Part shown: positions 24,901 through 39,800 of the stretch, in pieces
How positions within the stretch are numbered: the first letter of the stretch is position 1
Layout: each line of letters starts with the position of its first letter
Assembly: GCA_026419785.1 (NCBI GenBank)
Contig: JAODTK010000100.1
Coordinates: forward strand, 124,001 to 188,000
Direction of reading: 5' to 3'
Length of the DNA: 64,000 nt
Source: Sclerodactyla briareus
Lineage: Eukaryota; Echinodermata; Holothuroidea; Dendrochirotida; Sclerodactylidae
The notes under the pieces: generated by a model
Seen by the model: the letters and a program-made list of their open reading frames with translations, nothing else
Databases searched by the model: none
Told to the model about the DNA's origin: nothing
Program-made: the position numbers and the translations under genes

Positions 24901-25249
24901 CATGAAGTCAGTGTCACACTGATTTTATTCCACATATTTTGCTGGTCCATATGAAAACCATGATTGGGAAACAACCTGGTAAGTCCTCTGTGATGCATAA
25001 CCTAGAGAGGTGTATAAAAGAAGTGCTTGTAGCGCCAGAAGCCTATAAACTGAATATTTCTGGAAATATTTCCGGAAAAAGAGTTGGAATTTTTTAAGTT
25101 TGGTAAAATTTTAGGGGTGCTGCTTTACTTCCATTAGGCACGGAAAGTGGGGATGAGTTAAGTCGATCGAAAATTTCTTTGTACGTTTCGCGCCAACCGT
25201 GTGCTGATGGGCCCCCCAACCAAAAAATTTGTTTTGCACGACGCCCCTG

Positions 25250-28200
25250 TCGTCGCCCAAATAAAAACATTGAAATAGTCTTGCATCCATTCCTTAGTTA
25301 GCCTACCACGTGACCAACTGAAGAACAATACGGGGCTTTTTCCTTCCCACCCCCCCCCCCCCCCCCCCAAGGAAAAATAACCCCTTGTTTATACAATTCC
25401 ATTAGGACCTGAGGTTTTATTGATGTATTTTAGGGGGCTATAGCCCCTGATACTCCCCACTTATCGTGAACCCTGAATGTAAGTGCCCGTAAACAATCAA
25501 TGCAAAATACCTCTTCAAAATTTACTGCTTGAAAAATTATGCCTGTGAAATTCTAGTCAGAATTGATAGAGATACCTTAGCATTACGTAATGTGGTCCAT
25601 GCTCTGTGAAATTGTGTAACCTCTCTCATCACTGCGTACCGACAACCCATCAATTGTCATGGATCCATGTATGCCGTAAGAATATCTACTTGAACCTCTA
25701 CATGGTTATATCCTACGCAGGTGTTTACAACGACAACGCGTCGAATTCACCACTGATCAACTGCCTATAAAAATGTCAGCCCTCAAGATTCGCAATATCC
25801 GTGGTTTCGATAGTAAATAAATATGAGTTCACTAATTTTTACGCTAGTTCAGAATTTAATCCTCTAGTCCTCTAGAGGTGAAGACTTATCGAACAACATT
25901 CAGAAGCTTACAGACTGACAAACTGACTTGATTATGTCCTAAACCTTTTTTTCTGGTAGACCGATTGTCAAAATTTGGTGTTCGGTACTTTTGTCCCAAT
26001 CTGCCCAACGGACCATGCCTCGGGCCTTATAGACAGTACCATTAATCGAGTTGAATTGAATATCCCCGAAGACTATATATGCGCCTTCGTTTTCATAACA
26101 GCACCGACACATATATGAATCCGAACAGACATGTAATCTACTATCTAGGACGATACATAAAATAAAGTGCGAATGTGTGCGAATGTGTGCGAATGTGCAC
26201 TTGTATGCCAGATGGAACTTAAATCTGACGGGAAGTTGACGAGAATGACATTACTGAACTAGGGTATAATTAGCATGTAACAACAATTTGGGGGAACCGC
26301 CAACATGTTATGCTCTCATCTACGACTGTGGAATCATAGGCGGTTCAAATTCTTTGCGTAGTCGTAGTAGTAGTATTCCCCTCTCCTCGGTATTCCCTTG
26401 GTCGGACCCTGGCTGGGTTGCTGATCTGACGTTCCTACGACAGGAATTGAACAGACTATCCCTGCCGACGAGGAGGGGGAGGGGGGGGGTGCTGGGGCTG
26501 GGGTAGTGCACTCGCCTTTTGCAGGAGCCTCGGGGGGTTACGAACCAAGGGTGTAATGGTTAATTAAATAAATTTTCTCAATTGTGCCAGGCGATCCCTG
26601 TGCTATTTATATAACTGCTGCTATGGAGGATGTTGGGTCATAACAACAATAAGTGCCTCATGAATCCAAATGTCCAGATGATTCCAGATACAAGTTTGGT
26701 GTAAATATAGCGCACCCAAAACCCCTCTCCATTTGGAAAATAAATTGGTATTTTTTGGGGGTGATTTTTGTTATTCCCGATTGGCAGTTGATAAATCGGG
26801 TGCAACAGAGCCTATATTAGCATTCAGCCCATCTTGGGGGTCCTTCACCTGGTTTTTAGGCATACCCTCCTGTACTGTTTTAAGGGGAAAAAACTATTTC
26901 CAGATCGTCTAAGATGCTATCTTGTAAAATATTAGACATTAGACAATGATTTGACGCCTCTTGGCAGCAAAAAAAAAAAAAAAAAAGAAGAGGTTAACGC
27001 CCTCTTGGCAGCAAAAAAAGAAGGAAGTTTTTTTTTTTTTTTTTTTTTTCCTGGTGGTCTGGGGGGCTTTTTCGACATTATTAACGTAACGTTCCCGTCG
27101 ATGTCACGCCCTCTGTCATATGCCCCCCATGCCCCCCCCCCCCCCCCCCCCCCCCGCTCGAAAGAATTGTCTCTAGAACGGTGCCCTGATTTCGGCGTGT
27201 CCATGTACAGCCTTTTATGTATAAGAAGTAATTTCGGATTTCGATCCACTTTCAATAGATGGGGTTTAAGACTAGGGGTTAAGCCTGCTCTCTTTAAGAC
27301 TTCTCTTTTATTCTGAGTTCCTCCCGATGCAACTTGGTTTTCAGGCAATGTAGCACGCCCGCATATTTTCAATCGGGGAGCACCCCCCCTCCATACTGAT
27401 GTTGAAAAATATGAGAGATATGTTCCCTAGACTTCCGTAACTACACCCAACGCACCCGTCCGCCAGACGTCCCCCTCCCACGTCGCGAGATCTCGTACTG
27501 TTGTCTATATACATGTATCTGTTCAAACGATACGATTGTAATGCAGTTTAGAGTACGTCAGGTTGGTGCAGTTTTGGTAGAAATTCTACAACTGCTTAGT
27601 CTTAATTTCGCTATTTCCCCTCCCGTGAACATTAATTAATGATTCCAATTGCCATTGTTGTGAGTCGGAGGGACCATTGAAAATAACCGAGGTGATGGGG
27701 GTTAATGATAAGTGCTGCTCCTGTGACTATTTGTCAACATTCTTCTTGTTTCTTGGCTAAATAATAAATAAATGAATTAAATAAATAAATAAATGACTAA
27801 ATAAATAATAAATAAACCATTAATTTCCGTCACTCGATTAATCGATCTGATCGATCATTCAATCAATCAATAATCAATCACTTATCGACAGTTCCATCGA
27901 GAAACGAGTGGCCTGGTGACTATTTTCCTGGTTTTGTACGGTACCTCTATTTTTCGACAGTTATAGACCCGCGTTGTCATCCCCCGCGTTACAGTGGCCT
28001 GACTCCTCAGACGAGAATGAGAGTGAGTTCCATGTCGGACCCCCGCGGATGTCCAACGAACAATACACAGACTACACTACTAGCACATTACAACGCCATA
28101 GGTATGCTCAATCGTTCATATACTAGAAACGAAGGAACCCCACCCCAACGTGTATGCAACTATACTCAGTTTAAAATTATGTAACACAGTATAAATACGA

Positions 28201-30885
28201 GTGACATATACATGGACATGTATTTTCGTAATCTATGGATACAAAAACCCACTGCACACACTATACACTGTCTCTCGGTCCAAGAACCATCACCATTTTT
28301 AATGCCGTACACTCTGTGGTCCTCATAAAATGCCTACCACTACGGATAGGAGGGAGGGAGGGTAGACACCTATCACAAGGTGTGACACCATTTTTCTCGC
28401 ACATCGGCTGCCCCGGCCTCGCTCGCCCCCCCCCCCAACCCCCCCCCCCCAACCCCCCGAGTATCGGCCCCCGTCCCCACGGGACCCACTCACCCAGCCA
28501 CCCTTAAATACCCACTTGTTCCTGTGATTTTCATTTTCAGACGAAACGAGTGCGTATCAATCATAGGGGGTGTTCTCATCCGTGCTTAAATTTACCTGGA
28601 ACCGTACCGTGCTGGGTCCGGTACGGATAATACTTTCATCGATGCGAAGAACTGCACAGGTAAATCTTGTACGATTGTATTCAAAATTAACCGTGCGTAC
28701 CCATGGGGGGGGGATCAGAGCCCCCCCCCAATGACCCAGTGACTAATAACTTTTCAACATAAAACTGTTTTTTTTTTGCAGTTAAGTAGAGGTTCTGCAG
28801 CTGCTAGTTAGTCAACTATGCAGCAGCAGTGTCTAGGGGCCCTGAAATTTGTATATATTTGCCACTAGGGAGGGTGGGCCATTCTAGGACGCACTTCCTT
28901 GGTTCCGACCTCACCCACCCCCCCTCCCCAGACGAATCTCTCGGTCCGTGCCTGTAATTAACTAGTATTATGATTGCAATATACAATTATTATTCAACTA
29001 TCTTCCTTGAGATCAGTATAACTGGTTGATAAGAGAGAACAAAGAACTAATAGTAAGGGCCTAATGATCGTGCATTCTCTTGAATTCATACTATGATATC
29101 ATAATTTCATTACAGTCTACATGGCAGACATGGCAACACATGGCATACTATGAGTTTATCCTCGCTGTACCATTGTGACGCGCTGCCAAATTTCACTTTC
29201 CGCACAATACCTTCTCGCATGTCTGCAAGGGAGGATTTATATCGATGGGCTCGAAAGTGGGCGTGGCCACATGACTGGCAGGCAAACCGTTGGTGTTTAA
29301 TTTGGAGGTCATCAAATGATAAATTTGCATGATTTATGTAGCAAACACCCTGGAAGAGGCATTGTCTCTGATCACATTGTATCCGACATCGCGCAGGCCG
29401 ACATCGAAGTTTGCATGACGTCACGAGAAAAACGTCTGAGTGCTGGTCGATATCGCACGGTATATCGTCAGAATATAAATTTTGAATTCATTCCGAATTC
29501 TGATCAAGTAAATATTGGTGCTGCTGAACAGCATCAAGCTGATTTCAATTTGTTATTGTTTTTTCCGCTTTCCGGTCAAGTATAATAATAAAACATGAGT
29601 TTTGAAGTATCACAACAAAACAACAAGATCTATAATGGAAAGCATGGGAATGGGCCCAATTAAAATCCGTTCATTTAGTGGCTGGGCCGCTGGCATGGGA
29701 TACTGTCTCTGTAAATGGATGTCCCTTTAGAAAATTTTGGAACCATTCAGAAATCCAAATATATGGGGAAAACTCGTCATGGAACACAAGTTTATTAAAC
29801 AGGATTGTATCTATGTAGTTGATACGCCGGGGATACACTAATCAACGATCTTTTCCGATGCACTTCTGAAGTTGAAAATCGGTAACCCCCTTATTATGTA
29901 GCGTCATTAAACATGTACCAAGTTGCGACGAATCCTAGTGGGGCTGTGGAAGTCAGTATTGCAATAAATCCTATCATATTTTCATACTCTTAAATTATTT
30001 CGTTAGAGGTCATGATAAACACTCACATCTAATTGATTACCTTACCTCGTATTGTTGGACGTCACATAGTAATCGTCCAGTAACACCCCACCCCCCCTGA
30101 CTGATGGGGAGTTAACGTCGACGGCCGAGGAGATCCAGGGTCCCTCTATCAATAAACGATATTATGTGCAAAACTGTCCCCCCCCCCGATTTATTGTGAT
30201 TAATCGCGACCACAGACCACAGAATTGACATAATAGCATTTGACGTAATCATCGAATGTTAATGTATACTATACTACGACATTTTAAGAGGACCTCCTCC
30301 CGTTTGACTCTTTGTTTTGGCAAGACTGTCGGTAACCAAGGAAATGTTGGAAAGCATGGGGTTGAAACCGTGACGGGCGCCGCTTCTATGACGTCAAGAA
30401 AAATAACGCCCACGATATATCAAAATTGAAAAAATCTCGAAATTGAAAAAGTGAACAAAATGTATAAAAAAACATTGATATTTGCATAGTTAGAAAAATC
30501 GGACACCTTGGGAGTTAATTATGTTACATGAGATAATAATGCGGTCACAGCGGTACACACACATTAATCACCATATAAACTATGGCCAGTCGACAATGCG
30601 ATCCTTTCCTCCGCGCTCTCCAGAACAAAGTGACTTCTGCTCCTCTTAAAAAGCAATCTTACAACAATCCCGTAACAATACAATTGACTCCCAAAAAATA
30701 GTCTCAGCCGTCTGCGAGTACTGATGTTTGAGTGATCAATGTAATATAACCTCAGTTTTGAACGATTATCACGGAGTCATTGCCTCATGTGTGATTCATT
30801 CCTAACTGTTTATGTGGTATGTTGCATTCGATCATACTCCATGGTTCTGTCGAGTTTTGGCGCAATTGGCTTCCTTACCAACGAC
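25250..30885. other. No recognisable gene; low-complexity tracts
   Basis: Noted tracts are poly-C at 25,350-25,369 and 27,129-27,155, poly-A/poly-T at 26,970-27,050, three 10-bp TGTGCGAATG units near 26,170-26,200, and an AAAT-rich stretch at 27,760-27,815. No CUB or EGF exon was found, so any intron joining the CUB and EGF parts would cross this interval. Confidence 0.45.
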
Positions 30886-33800
30886 TGGGTCCGACTAATG
30901 TGAAAACTCAGAATGGTGGCTGCGCCGACTGTGCGTGAATACAGACGGATCGTATCAACGCGATGTCTTGAGGGGTACTCTCTCTCGGCGAATGAAACGC
31001 ATTGTATTGGTAAGGCAATGTAACTACCTCAATCAATCCTACTTTCTACCAGAATCTGTAGATTGTTGTATTGTTGTGGCTGTGGGATAAGGTGAAACAA
31101 CTGCGAGTATCATGTGGGTCTGGACCTCGAACGTTTTGTCAGTGTCGGTTGGACCCCCCCCCCCACTTCTAACTAAACTTCTACCAAGTGGTAGCAGCGT
31201 TCACTGTGTATTGCCTGTTGTTCCCCACCTCCTCTGAGGAGTCACTTAAAACTGCATAACTCATCTATAATGTGTTGTCCTTGGCACCATCTGATCATTC
31301 AGTGGAAACCCTTTTTTAGATTGGTGCATGATTGATAGTGGCTTTTCTCATATATTATTAAAGACATGAGCATCGGGCAGGGGTAGTATTCACTTTCATT
31401 CCTAACGCCGATACAGGGACTTTGTTCAGAATCGTGTTAGTGCATCCAGAAGGAAAACATTGACTACATATTTATGTCGTTTTTCCTAACGACGCTGCGG
31501 GGCCGTAAATACTTCTCACTGATGGCGCTATCTCGTCCGCATTTGTTTTGCCCGGTCCACAAAAGTAATATGTAAAATCTTAGAATCAAAGTGACGAAAG
31601 TTCTTTTAATATATCTTGCGTCGGCTACTAGCACATAAAATTTTCCGCCCGAGTCCATTTCAACAATTTTCCATAAGAAGGCTGTTTAGTTAGAAATCAT
31701 AGTAATTTAAACCCTGTGTTGACTCCAAAGAAACTGTTCAATCGGGTGTCAGTACCGCGCTGACTTACTTACTTACAAATAAGTTTAAGAAAAGTAAATC
31801 ATTCAGCCTCTGCAATCAGCCAATTCGTGAAGAAGTGTTCTAATTTACATATTTCTTGATATTTAATATATTTATGCGAATCTCAAAGTTGGTTGGATTC
31901 GCATAAAACCGAGTGGGTATGGTTTAACTTTAGTTACGAACATTTTCAACATGGATCCATGGTAACTGGAGATCATTCAACGTGGTCTAAATTTTGCATG
32001 ATTTATGCATAATTTTAAAGTTTGCAGGGTTTTTTTTATGAACTGGTGGGTATGGTTCACCTTTAGGTCCCCAAATTTTTAAGACCAGGGTTCCCTGGAT
32101 TATTTCAGTGTTCTCAATTTTTATCATTCATCCAAATTTCAAATTACTTCACCTCGATTTTCATGGAGCTTGGATGGTTAGCCCCCAACATTTTAAACAT
32201 AGGATCTGGTCACTAGGGTAGATTTTTCAATGAAATAATGAGTGGTAGGCCACCATCGGTCCTGAGATTGGAAAATTGAAAATGGCACTGGAAGGTATTG
32301 TGTCTCATGCATAATTTGGGCAATTTTTAGGTCCTTTTCCGCAAAGCATAGTATTCTATTGGTAGACATAGTCCCAAACGTACTTTTAATTTGAAATTGT
32401 CACCGATTAGTTAACTGTTCCTGATAAATGCTAATACCTAAATTTGAAAGCAACACATTGGTGTTTTGCAATTGTTCGTAAGGTGACTGATAGTAGGAAC
32501 ACTGATCGCGGAACCAGTTGAAGAACTCTGGGGGGGGGGGGGGGGGGGGGGGGCCGATCGCCTTGTTTCATGGCTGGGGTAATTTCATTTCACATAACAT
32601 TAGATTATACAACAATCCCTCAATAGTTTTGCTTATAAGTGTCGTCAAAAGCAGATAACTTAATGGCAATTTTGTTCCTTTCCACAGACATTAATGAATG
32701 TAAGAACGAAATGGGCGGCTGTGAGTATATATGCGTGAACACAGACGGGTCGCACCCTGCGAATGTGCTGACGGATACTCCTCTCACATCAAATTGAACC
32801 TACGGTATTGGGAGACAGTCATTCCTTAATTTCTGAAAATTAGAAATGCATTCCCTGATATTTAATAAAACGTCGAATGGTACAGTTCGCCGATAATCTT
32901 CCTGTCTAGAGCTAGGCAATAGTAGGAAATGTATTTCTTGTATTTATTTAGGGCAACCACAGCTGTCCGCTAAACCGCTGCTAGTTGCGTCGCTGAAGCT
33001 ACATACCCAACTCAAATTTCCCCAGAATTATAGTGAATAACAGGAGCTATTATCGCATGATGGGATAATCAAAGCTATAAGGCCTACTCCGCCTTTTCCA
33101 AATTTATTGTATCTATTGAGGACGATACAGGCTTCAGTTATTCATTTTTCACTTAAACACAATCTGCATCGATTAGGCAGTTAACCCATAGCGCCAGCCA
33201 TTCATCGATTGCAGCACTTTCATCAAATAGTTTCGTAATATTATTCGATCGAATGTGTTATTCAAGTGAAGGAGACAATAAACAAACAGTTGACTGAATT
33301 AATGTCCACTAGAAATAATTACCTGATACCCAATGAAATACTCCAGCACGGCTCCTAGCCTAACTAGCTGATAGCCTGACACGACATTTGAAGAGAAAAA
33401 ATCCCGGAAATTACAAAGGCCATTGGGGTGTTTCGGAATTGGGCCCTAGGGCCCACCGCAAATCCTTGTATCTCCTACAAAATTAGTGTGCCAGTAATGA
33501 TGTTCGGTCATAATGATGTGCCATGATAGCCGTAACTTTTAGGGTATCCAGGGATTAGGACTCATGAACCCATTTTGGGCCCTGTGGCCCATCAAGTATA
33601 ATACGCAACATGTTTTCTCCTCCATGCACAGTGCTGACATTCGGTCTTATGATAGTCTAACATCCGTACTTTCGGGTTGGTTAGAAATTTTCGGTCCAGG
33701 TCCCACTCGTCGCCCGAGCACCTTTTTTGAAATTTTTCACAACATATGTACTTGAAATTGCTCTCCTCCACAAGTTCAATTGAATTTTCTTCTTCAAAGT

Positions 33801-36800
33801 AACATGTATTGGTCCGGGTGGATGGCCATTGGGGGTGGTCGGGAATTTTGGTCTAGGCCCATTTTTGGGCCCTATGCTGCTAATGGCTGCTATGTTCCTT
33901 GGAGGTTCTCTTTTCAGCGTGGTTTGCAGACTTTGGAAGCAACATCATCTAGTGGCGTAAATTGAAACAGTAACATCTGATGAAAAGAGGCAAAACACGC
34001 ATTCTTTGGATGGATGTTGAACCAAACTTGTACCCAATGATCATCACTTTATGACATCTTTGACTATTTGAAGGTCGAGGTCAAAGGTCATCAGAGGGGC
34101 ACAATAGGCCATTGGGTGAAATTGCCTTTCTCTTTCTCAATTGGTTATTCTTCGATGGATGTTGACCAAACTGAGTAGCAAATGTTTATGACTGCTAAGA
34201 CATCTTGGCCATATGAACATCAAAGTCAAAGATTATTACAGGGGCACAATAAGCATATTGTTTGACTGCCTCCTGGCCTCATAATCTCGAATATTTAACA
34301 CAATTTGACATTCGGTCTTGGTTCATTTTGTGGCGGTTTGAGCTACGCACACATTGTTTCTACTTTCCAACAGACGCCAATGAATCGTGACGAACCAAAT
34401 GGTGGCTGTGCTGACATCTGCGTTAATACAGAGGGATCCTATCACTGCGAGTGTTCTGATGGCTTCTCCCTTGCGCCTAATGGGACACAACTGCATAGGT
34501 AAGATATGTACTACCTCAATGTATTTACAAGAATGAAATGATTCCCATCCTTCAGTCAGCCAACTCATTTTTTCTGTGGTTGAAACCATGATTTCGCGTA
34601 TAAATATCGATTACTCAGTCGAGGATTCTAGTGAAAGGCAGAAAACCGTGGCGAGTTTTAAATTTATGGCATTTGTCACGTCTGGTCTTTCTTACCAACA
34701 GACATTAATGAATGTGAAGAATGACAATGGCGGTTGTTCTGACGGCTTCGTAAACGATGGAACCTATTACTGTAGATTTTTTCAGACGGATATCTTCTCT
34801 ATCTCTTCACAGCCAATGGCCCAATCGGCATTGGTAAGCTTATATACATTAGGCTGTCACCTATAGCGCCCAGCAGTTCCTAGAATGCAAACCCAACTTT
34901 TTTAGAATTTTTGTAAAAAATTCATAGCATAGATCATAGAGGCGTTCCGTCTTATGAGCGTTGGAAGAAATTTATCTATAAACATCCAGGTGAAAAGAAC
35001 GAAAACAAACAATTGCATCTGATTAATGTTGATAGAAGAATATTTACCGTATACAATAACATAAGTGGCACGACCCACTAGCTACTAGTTGATCAGAATC
35101 CCCCTGACGACAAATATTAACCTCTGACAAATGAGGGTGGCTCTTCTCTCCAACAGACGTCAATGATGTGACGACCAAAATGGTGGCTGTGCTGACATAT
35201 GCGTGAATACAGAGGGATCCTATCACGCGGGTGGGTTCTGGTGGTTCTCTCTTGCGACCTATGGTACCCACTGCATTGGTAAGATATACTACCTCAATAT
35301 ATTTACAGAATGAAATGATTCCCATCCTTCACAGCAACTCATTTTTTCTCCTGTGGTTTACCATGGCTTCCGCGATTAATATCGATTACTCATTCGCGGA
35401 TTTCTCGTGAAAGGCATAACCTGGCGAGTTTTATGGCATTCGTCACGTCTGGTCTTTCTTACCAACAGACATTAATGAATGTGAAGAATGACAATGGCGG
35501 TTGTTCTGACGATGCGTTAACACAGAATGGAACCATTACGTAGATGTTTCCTACGGATTTCTCTCACAGCAAATGCACAATCTGATGAGTAAGCTATACC
35601 ATTAGGCTTCACCTATAGCGCCCACAGTTCATGAATTGACCCACTTTTATGAATATTTTGTATAAATATTCATTAGCGTAGAATCAATAGCGTTCCTCCG
35701 TCTTAGGGCGATGAATGCGAAATTTATCTAGAAACATCCAGGTTAAGGAGACAGAAATAACAAACAATTGCTCTGATTAATGTTGATAGAAGAATATTTA
35801 CTGTATCACAATAAAAATGTGGCACGACGCACTAGTTTAACTAGTTGATCTGGCTCCGCTGACGACAATATAAACTTCTTGACAATAAGGGTGGCTCTTC
35901 TCACTAACAGCGCCAATAATTGACGACCAATGGTGGCTGTGCTGCTATATGCCGTGAATACAGAGGGATCCTAATCGCTGCGAGTGCTCTGGTGGAATTC
36001 GTTCCCCCCCCCCCCCCCTTGCGACTAATGGGACCCACTGCATAGGTAAGATTTAAGATATGTACTACCCCTCACTATAATACAGAGAATGAAATAATTT
36101 CCACTCATCAGCCAACTTTTTTTTCTCTGTGAATGAATCATGAACTTCCATAATATCAAGTACTCAGTTCGAGATTCGGTCAAGACCATATAATCTGGCA
36201 AATTTTAATGCATATCTCACACGGCGGTCTTTCCTACCACCAGACATTAATGAATGTGATAATGACAATGGCGGTTGTTCTGACGGATGCGTTAACACCA
36301 GATGGAACCTATTACTGTAGATGTTCAGACGGATATTCTCTCACAGCAAATGGCACAATCTGTATTGGTAAGCTATACATTAGGCTGTCACCTATAGCGC
36401 TCAGCAATTCATAGGATCGCAACCACTTTCATAGATATTTTGTAATAAATATTCATTAGCATAGATTAATAGCGTTCCGTCTTAGGAGCGAAATGGAATC
36501 GAAATTTTATCTATAAACATCCAGGTGAAAGCGACGGAAAACTACCAATTGCATCACATCAGATGAATGTTGATGGAGAATGTTTACCGTATCAAAAATA
36601 TGTGGCAACGACGCACTAGCTTAACTAGTTGATCTGGAATCCCTGACGACAACAATAAACTTCTGACAAATAAGGGTGGCTCTTCTCACTAACAGACGCC
36701 AATGAATGTGACGACCAAAATGGTGGCTGTGCTGACATATGCGTGAATACAGAGGGATCCTATCACTGCGGGTGTTCTGGTGGCTTCTCTCTTGCGACTA

Positions 36801-39800
36801 ATGGGACCCACTGCATTGGTAAGATATGAACTACCTCAATATATTTACAGAATGAAATGATTCCCATCCTTCATCAACCAATTTTTTCTGTGGTGAACCA
36901 TGGAATTCGCGATAATATCGATTACTCAGTTCGAGGATCTAGTGAAAGGCATAACCTGGCGAGTTTTATGGCATTTGTCAGGTCTGGTCTTTCTTACCAA
37001 CAGACATCAATGAATGTGAGAATGACAATGGCGGTTGTTCTGAACGGAGATTGACGTTAACACAGATGGAACCTATTACTGTAGATGTTCAGACGGATAT
37101 TCTCTCACAGCAAATGGCACAATCTGTATTGGTAAGCTATACATTAGGCTGCCACTTATAGCGCCCAGCAATTCATAGGATCGCAACCACTTTCATAGAT
37201 ATTTTGTAATAAATATTCATTAGCATAGATCAATAGCGTTCCGTCTTATGAGCGTTGGATACGAAATTCATTTATAAACACCCAGGTGAAAGAGACGGAA
37301 AAACAAAAATTGTGATCTGATTAATTTGTAGGAAGAATATTACCGTATTAAATGAATAATGTGGCACGACGCAGTATCTTAACTAGTTGATCTGGAATCC
37401 CTGACGACAACAATAAACTTCTGACAAATAAGGGTGGCTCTTCTCACTAACAGACGACCAAGAATGTGACGCCAAAATGGTGGCGTGGTGATGACATATT
37501 GCGTGGATCCAGAGGGATCCTATCAGAATGCGGGTGTTCTGGCGGCGGTTTCTCCCTTGCGACTAATGGGAACCACTGTATTGGTAAGATTTTTTTCTTA
37601 ACAACGTGACAGAGGAAGGGCGAACCCATAATTGCCTAAAACAAAATAAGGCAACCCCCAAGCACAGAAAAACTCTAAAAGAAAGAAGAGAGATCCAGCT
37701 TGTTGATTCTACTCTTGAACCGCTGGAGATCAAAGCAGGTGGAAATACATCCCGAGAAAGCCTATTCTAGGCACGCGAAGTGCGAGGGAAAAAAGAGCGA
37801 GCATTAGGTTCCGAGGCGATGACGTGGGAATGCAAACAGAAAGGGGGCTGGAAGAAGAAGAGCGAGTATGGCGAGAGTAACTCGAGTAAAGGAGGGAATG
37901 GTTTTTTTTTTTTTGAGCAGCCCAAAGCTCAGAAGAACATTGACCATAAAAGTAGCCGTAACGGAGACAGAGAGATGATACAAATCTGCGAAGGGATGAT
38001 AGAGGCTGTATAGTGAGGAAAGTCAAACGTAAAGATGATCATCGTTGATGGACGAATGGCCTCCTTTCTCTGAATACTATCAAGGACACTGAGAGGATGG
38101 CGAAGACCCCACTCCATATATGGCAACCATATTACATTAGGGGAGCGAATTTGGGCTTTGGTAAAGCAGAAGTAGCTGTTGTGTGGTGAAGTATTTCCTT
38201 GCGGAATAAGAAGCCCACCTTTCTAGAATCATTAGTAGCGAGGACTTAATATGAGAGTTCCAGGACAGGCTGTTGCTGATTTCCTACCAGGATATAAGAG
38301 AAGTAGACTGGAGGGAGGATCTGGTCAGCCATGAAAATAGCAGGTGCATCAGAATCACGCATGACCAGAAATCAGCAAGTTCTTGATGTTTCAGATGGTG
38401 GAAGGTGGTAACCAGATAGCAGTGGCCCCAGTTCGCCTAGAATGAGATCAGGTTTCCACAACTGACTGCACTAGGGGGGACCGGTTTTAGAGGACAAAAT
38501 CCTTCCGCTTTGGGGGACGAGGAAGGCACAGAGAGTGGTGAAAGGTAGAATCATCAGCAAAGGAGTGAAAACTATAGGAGGTAGAAGCTAAGAAGATCAT
38601 TGATAAAAATGAGAAAGAGGAGTAGGAGAAAAAACACAACAACTTGAGGATCACCAGCATTGATAGGGACGGTCTCGGAGAGAGCACCATCAACCCGAAT
38701 AGTGATAGAGCGACAGGTAAGAAAGCTGGCAGTCCGAGAAGTTAGAAGGCGGCCTGTGAACACCAAATGAAGCGTTAATTTGGCAAGGAGTCCGGCGGCC
38801 ATACACGGTCAAAGGCCTATAGATATCCAAGGGCAATGCATACTTTTGCCGAAAAAAATCAAGGGCTTGGAGGCCCACGATGGGACAAAATATAGTAGGT
38901 TCCCAGTAAGATCAGCATGCCGGAAACCATACTGGTGGTCACGGTGAGAGAGGGAAACTCGAGAGGTTTTAAAACATGCTTCTTGACTCTAGTTTCCATA
39001 ACTTAGAGAGAACCGAGGGTGCTGGCAATCGGCCCTGTAATTGGACGGGGTTGGATTTGTCACCCTATTTAGGGACTGGGCAGACATAAGCCATGTTTCC
39101 TACACAGAAGGTAGCATACCAAGAAGAACGAAAGCGGTAAAGCTTGCTAAGGATGGGCGCAAGTAGGGGCACACTCAGGAGGGACTATAGGAGGAATGCC
39201 ATTAGGACCGGATGCCTTATTAATGTCTAAACGGGAGTGTTTGGACGGACCATGCGAGTGAGGGGTGAAAACAAAGTCCAGATCTTGCCTAAAAGCGGGG
39301 AAAAAGATGGGGGGGAGAATAATGAGCATCTGTATTCATAGTGGAAAAAATATAGAAGAGGAACAAGCTCGGCAAAAGTGTTAGCTGTAGAGTGGCACAC
39401 TGGCCAAAGAGCTATCAGGTTTAACCAGCTGTGGGAATTTGGAAGTACAGAAATTCTGGGACAAAGATTTGGCCAGCGACCACAATGAAGGACTTCCAGA
39501 AGGGCAGGATGAAAGCCCATTAGCCACACGTGAAATGAAAGAGTTTTTTTGCCTATCGATGTTCAGAGCACACATTACGAGCAGTACATAGGCTTCACGA
39601 GAATCAGGTGAAGGTGAAGATAGACAAGCTCGAAATATTCGATTCTTCTCCTGGACGGCCAGTGGTACATTGCTGCATCGAACATGAAGGTGAGAGAGAA
39701 GCCTTGATCTTCCGTGTAGGGAATAAATGTCATTCATAGACTAATTTCCGGATGCAGAAGCAGAGGTAGAGGGACATCTGAGAAAGTGATTTCCTCCCAA

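Larger units (their letters stand above)
22240..25249. mobile_element. Possible DNA transposon relic with 14-bp inverted ends, host of a nested element
   Basis: The left end reads CAGTGGCGTCGTGC and the reverse complement of the right end reads CAGGGGCGTCGTGC, a one-mismatch terminal inverted repeat of the hAT style. No matching target duplication was seen at the flanks. No transposase is readable. The interior contains a younger insertion (23,036-24,303) and a tandem repeat (24,330-24,900). The pairing of the two ends is an inference. Confidence 0.45.

Noticed and set aside
26932-27372. 146- and 121-codon frames on opposite strands
   Set aside because: They are made of poly-A/T and poly-C translated as Lys, Phe, Gly and Pro runs; no coding signal.
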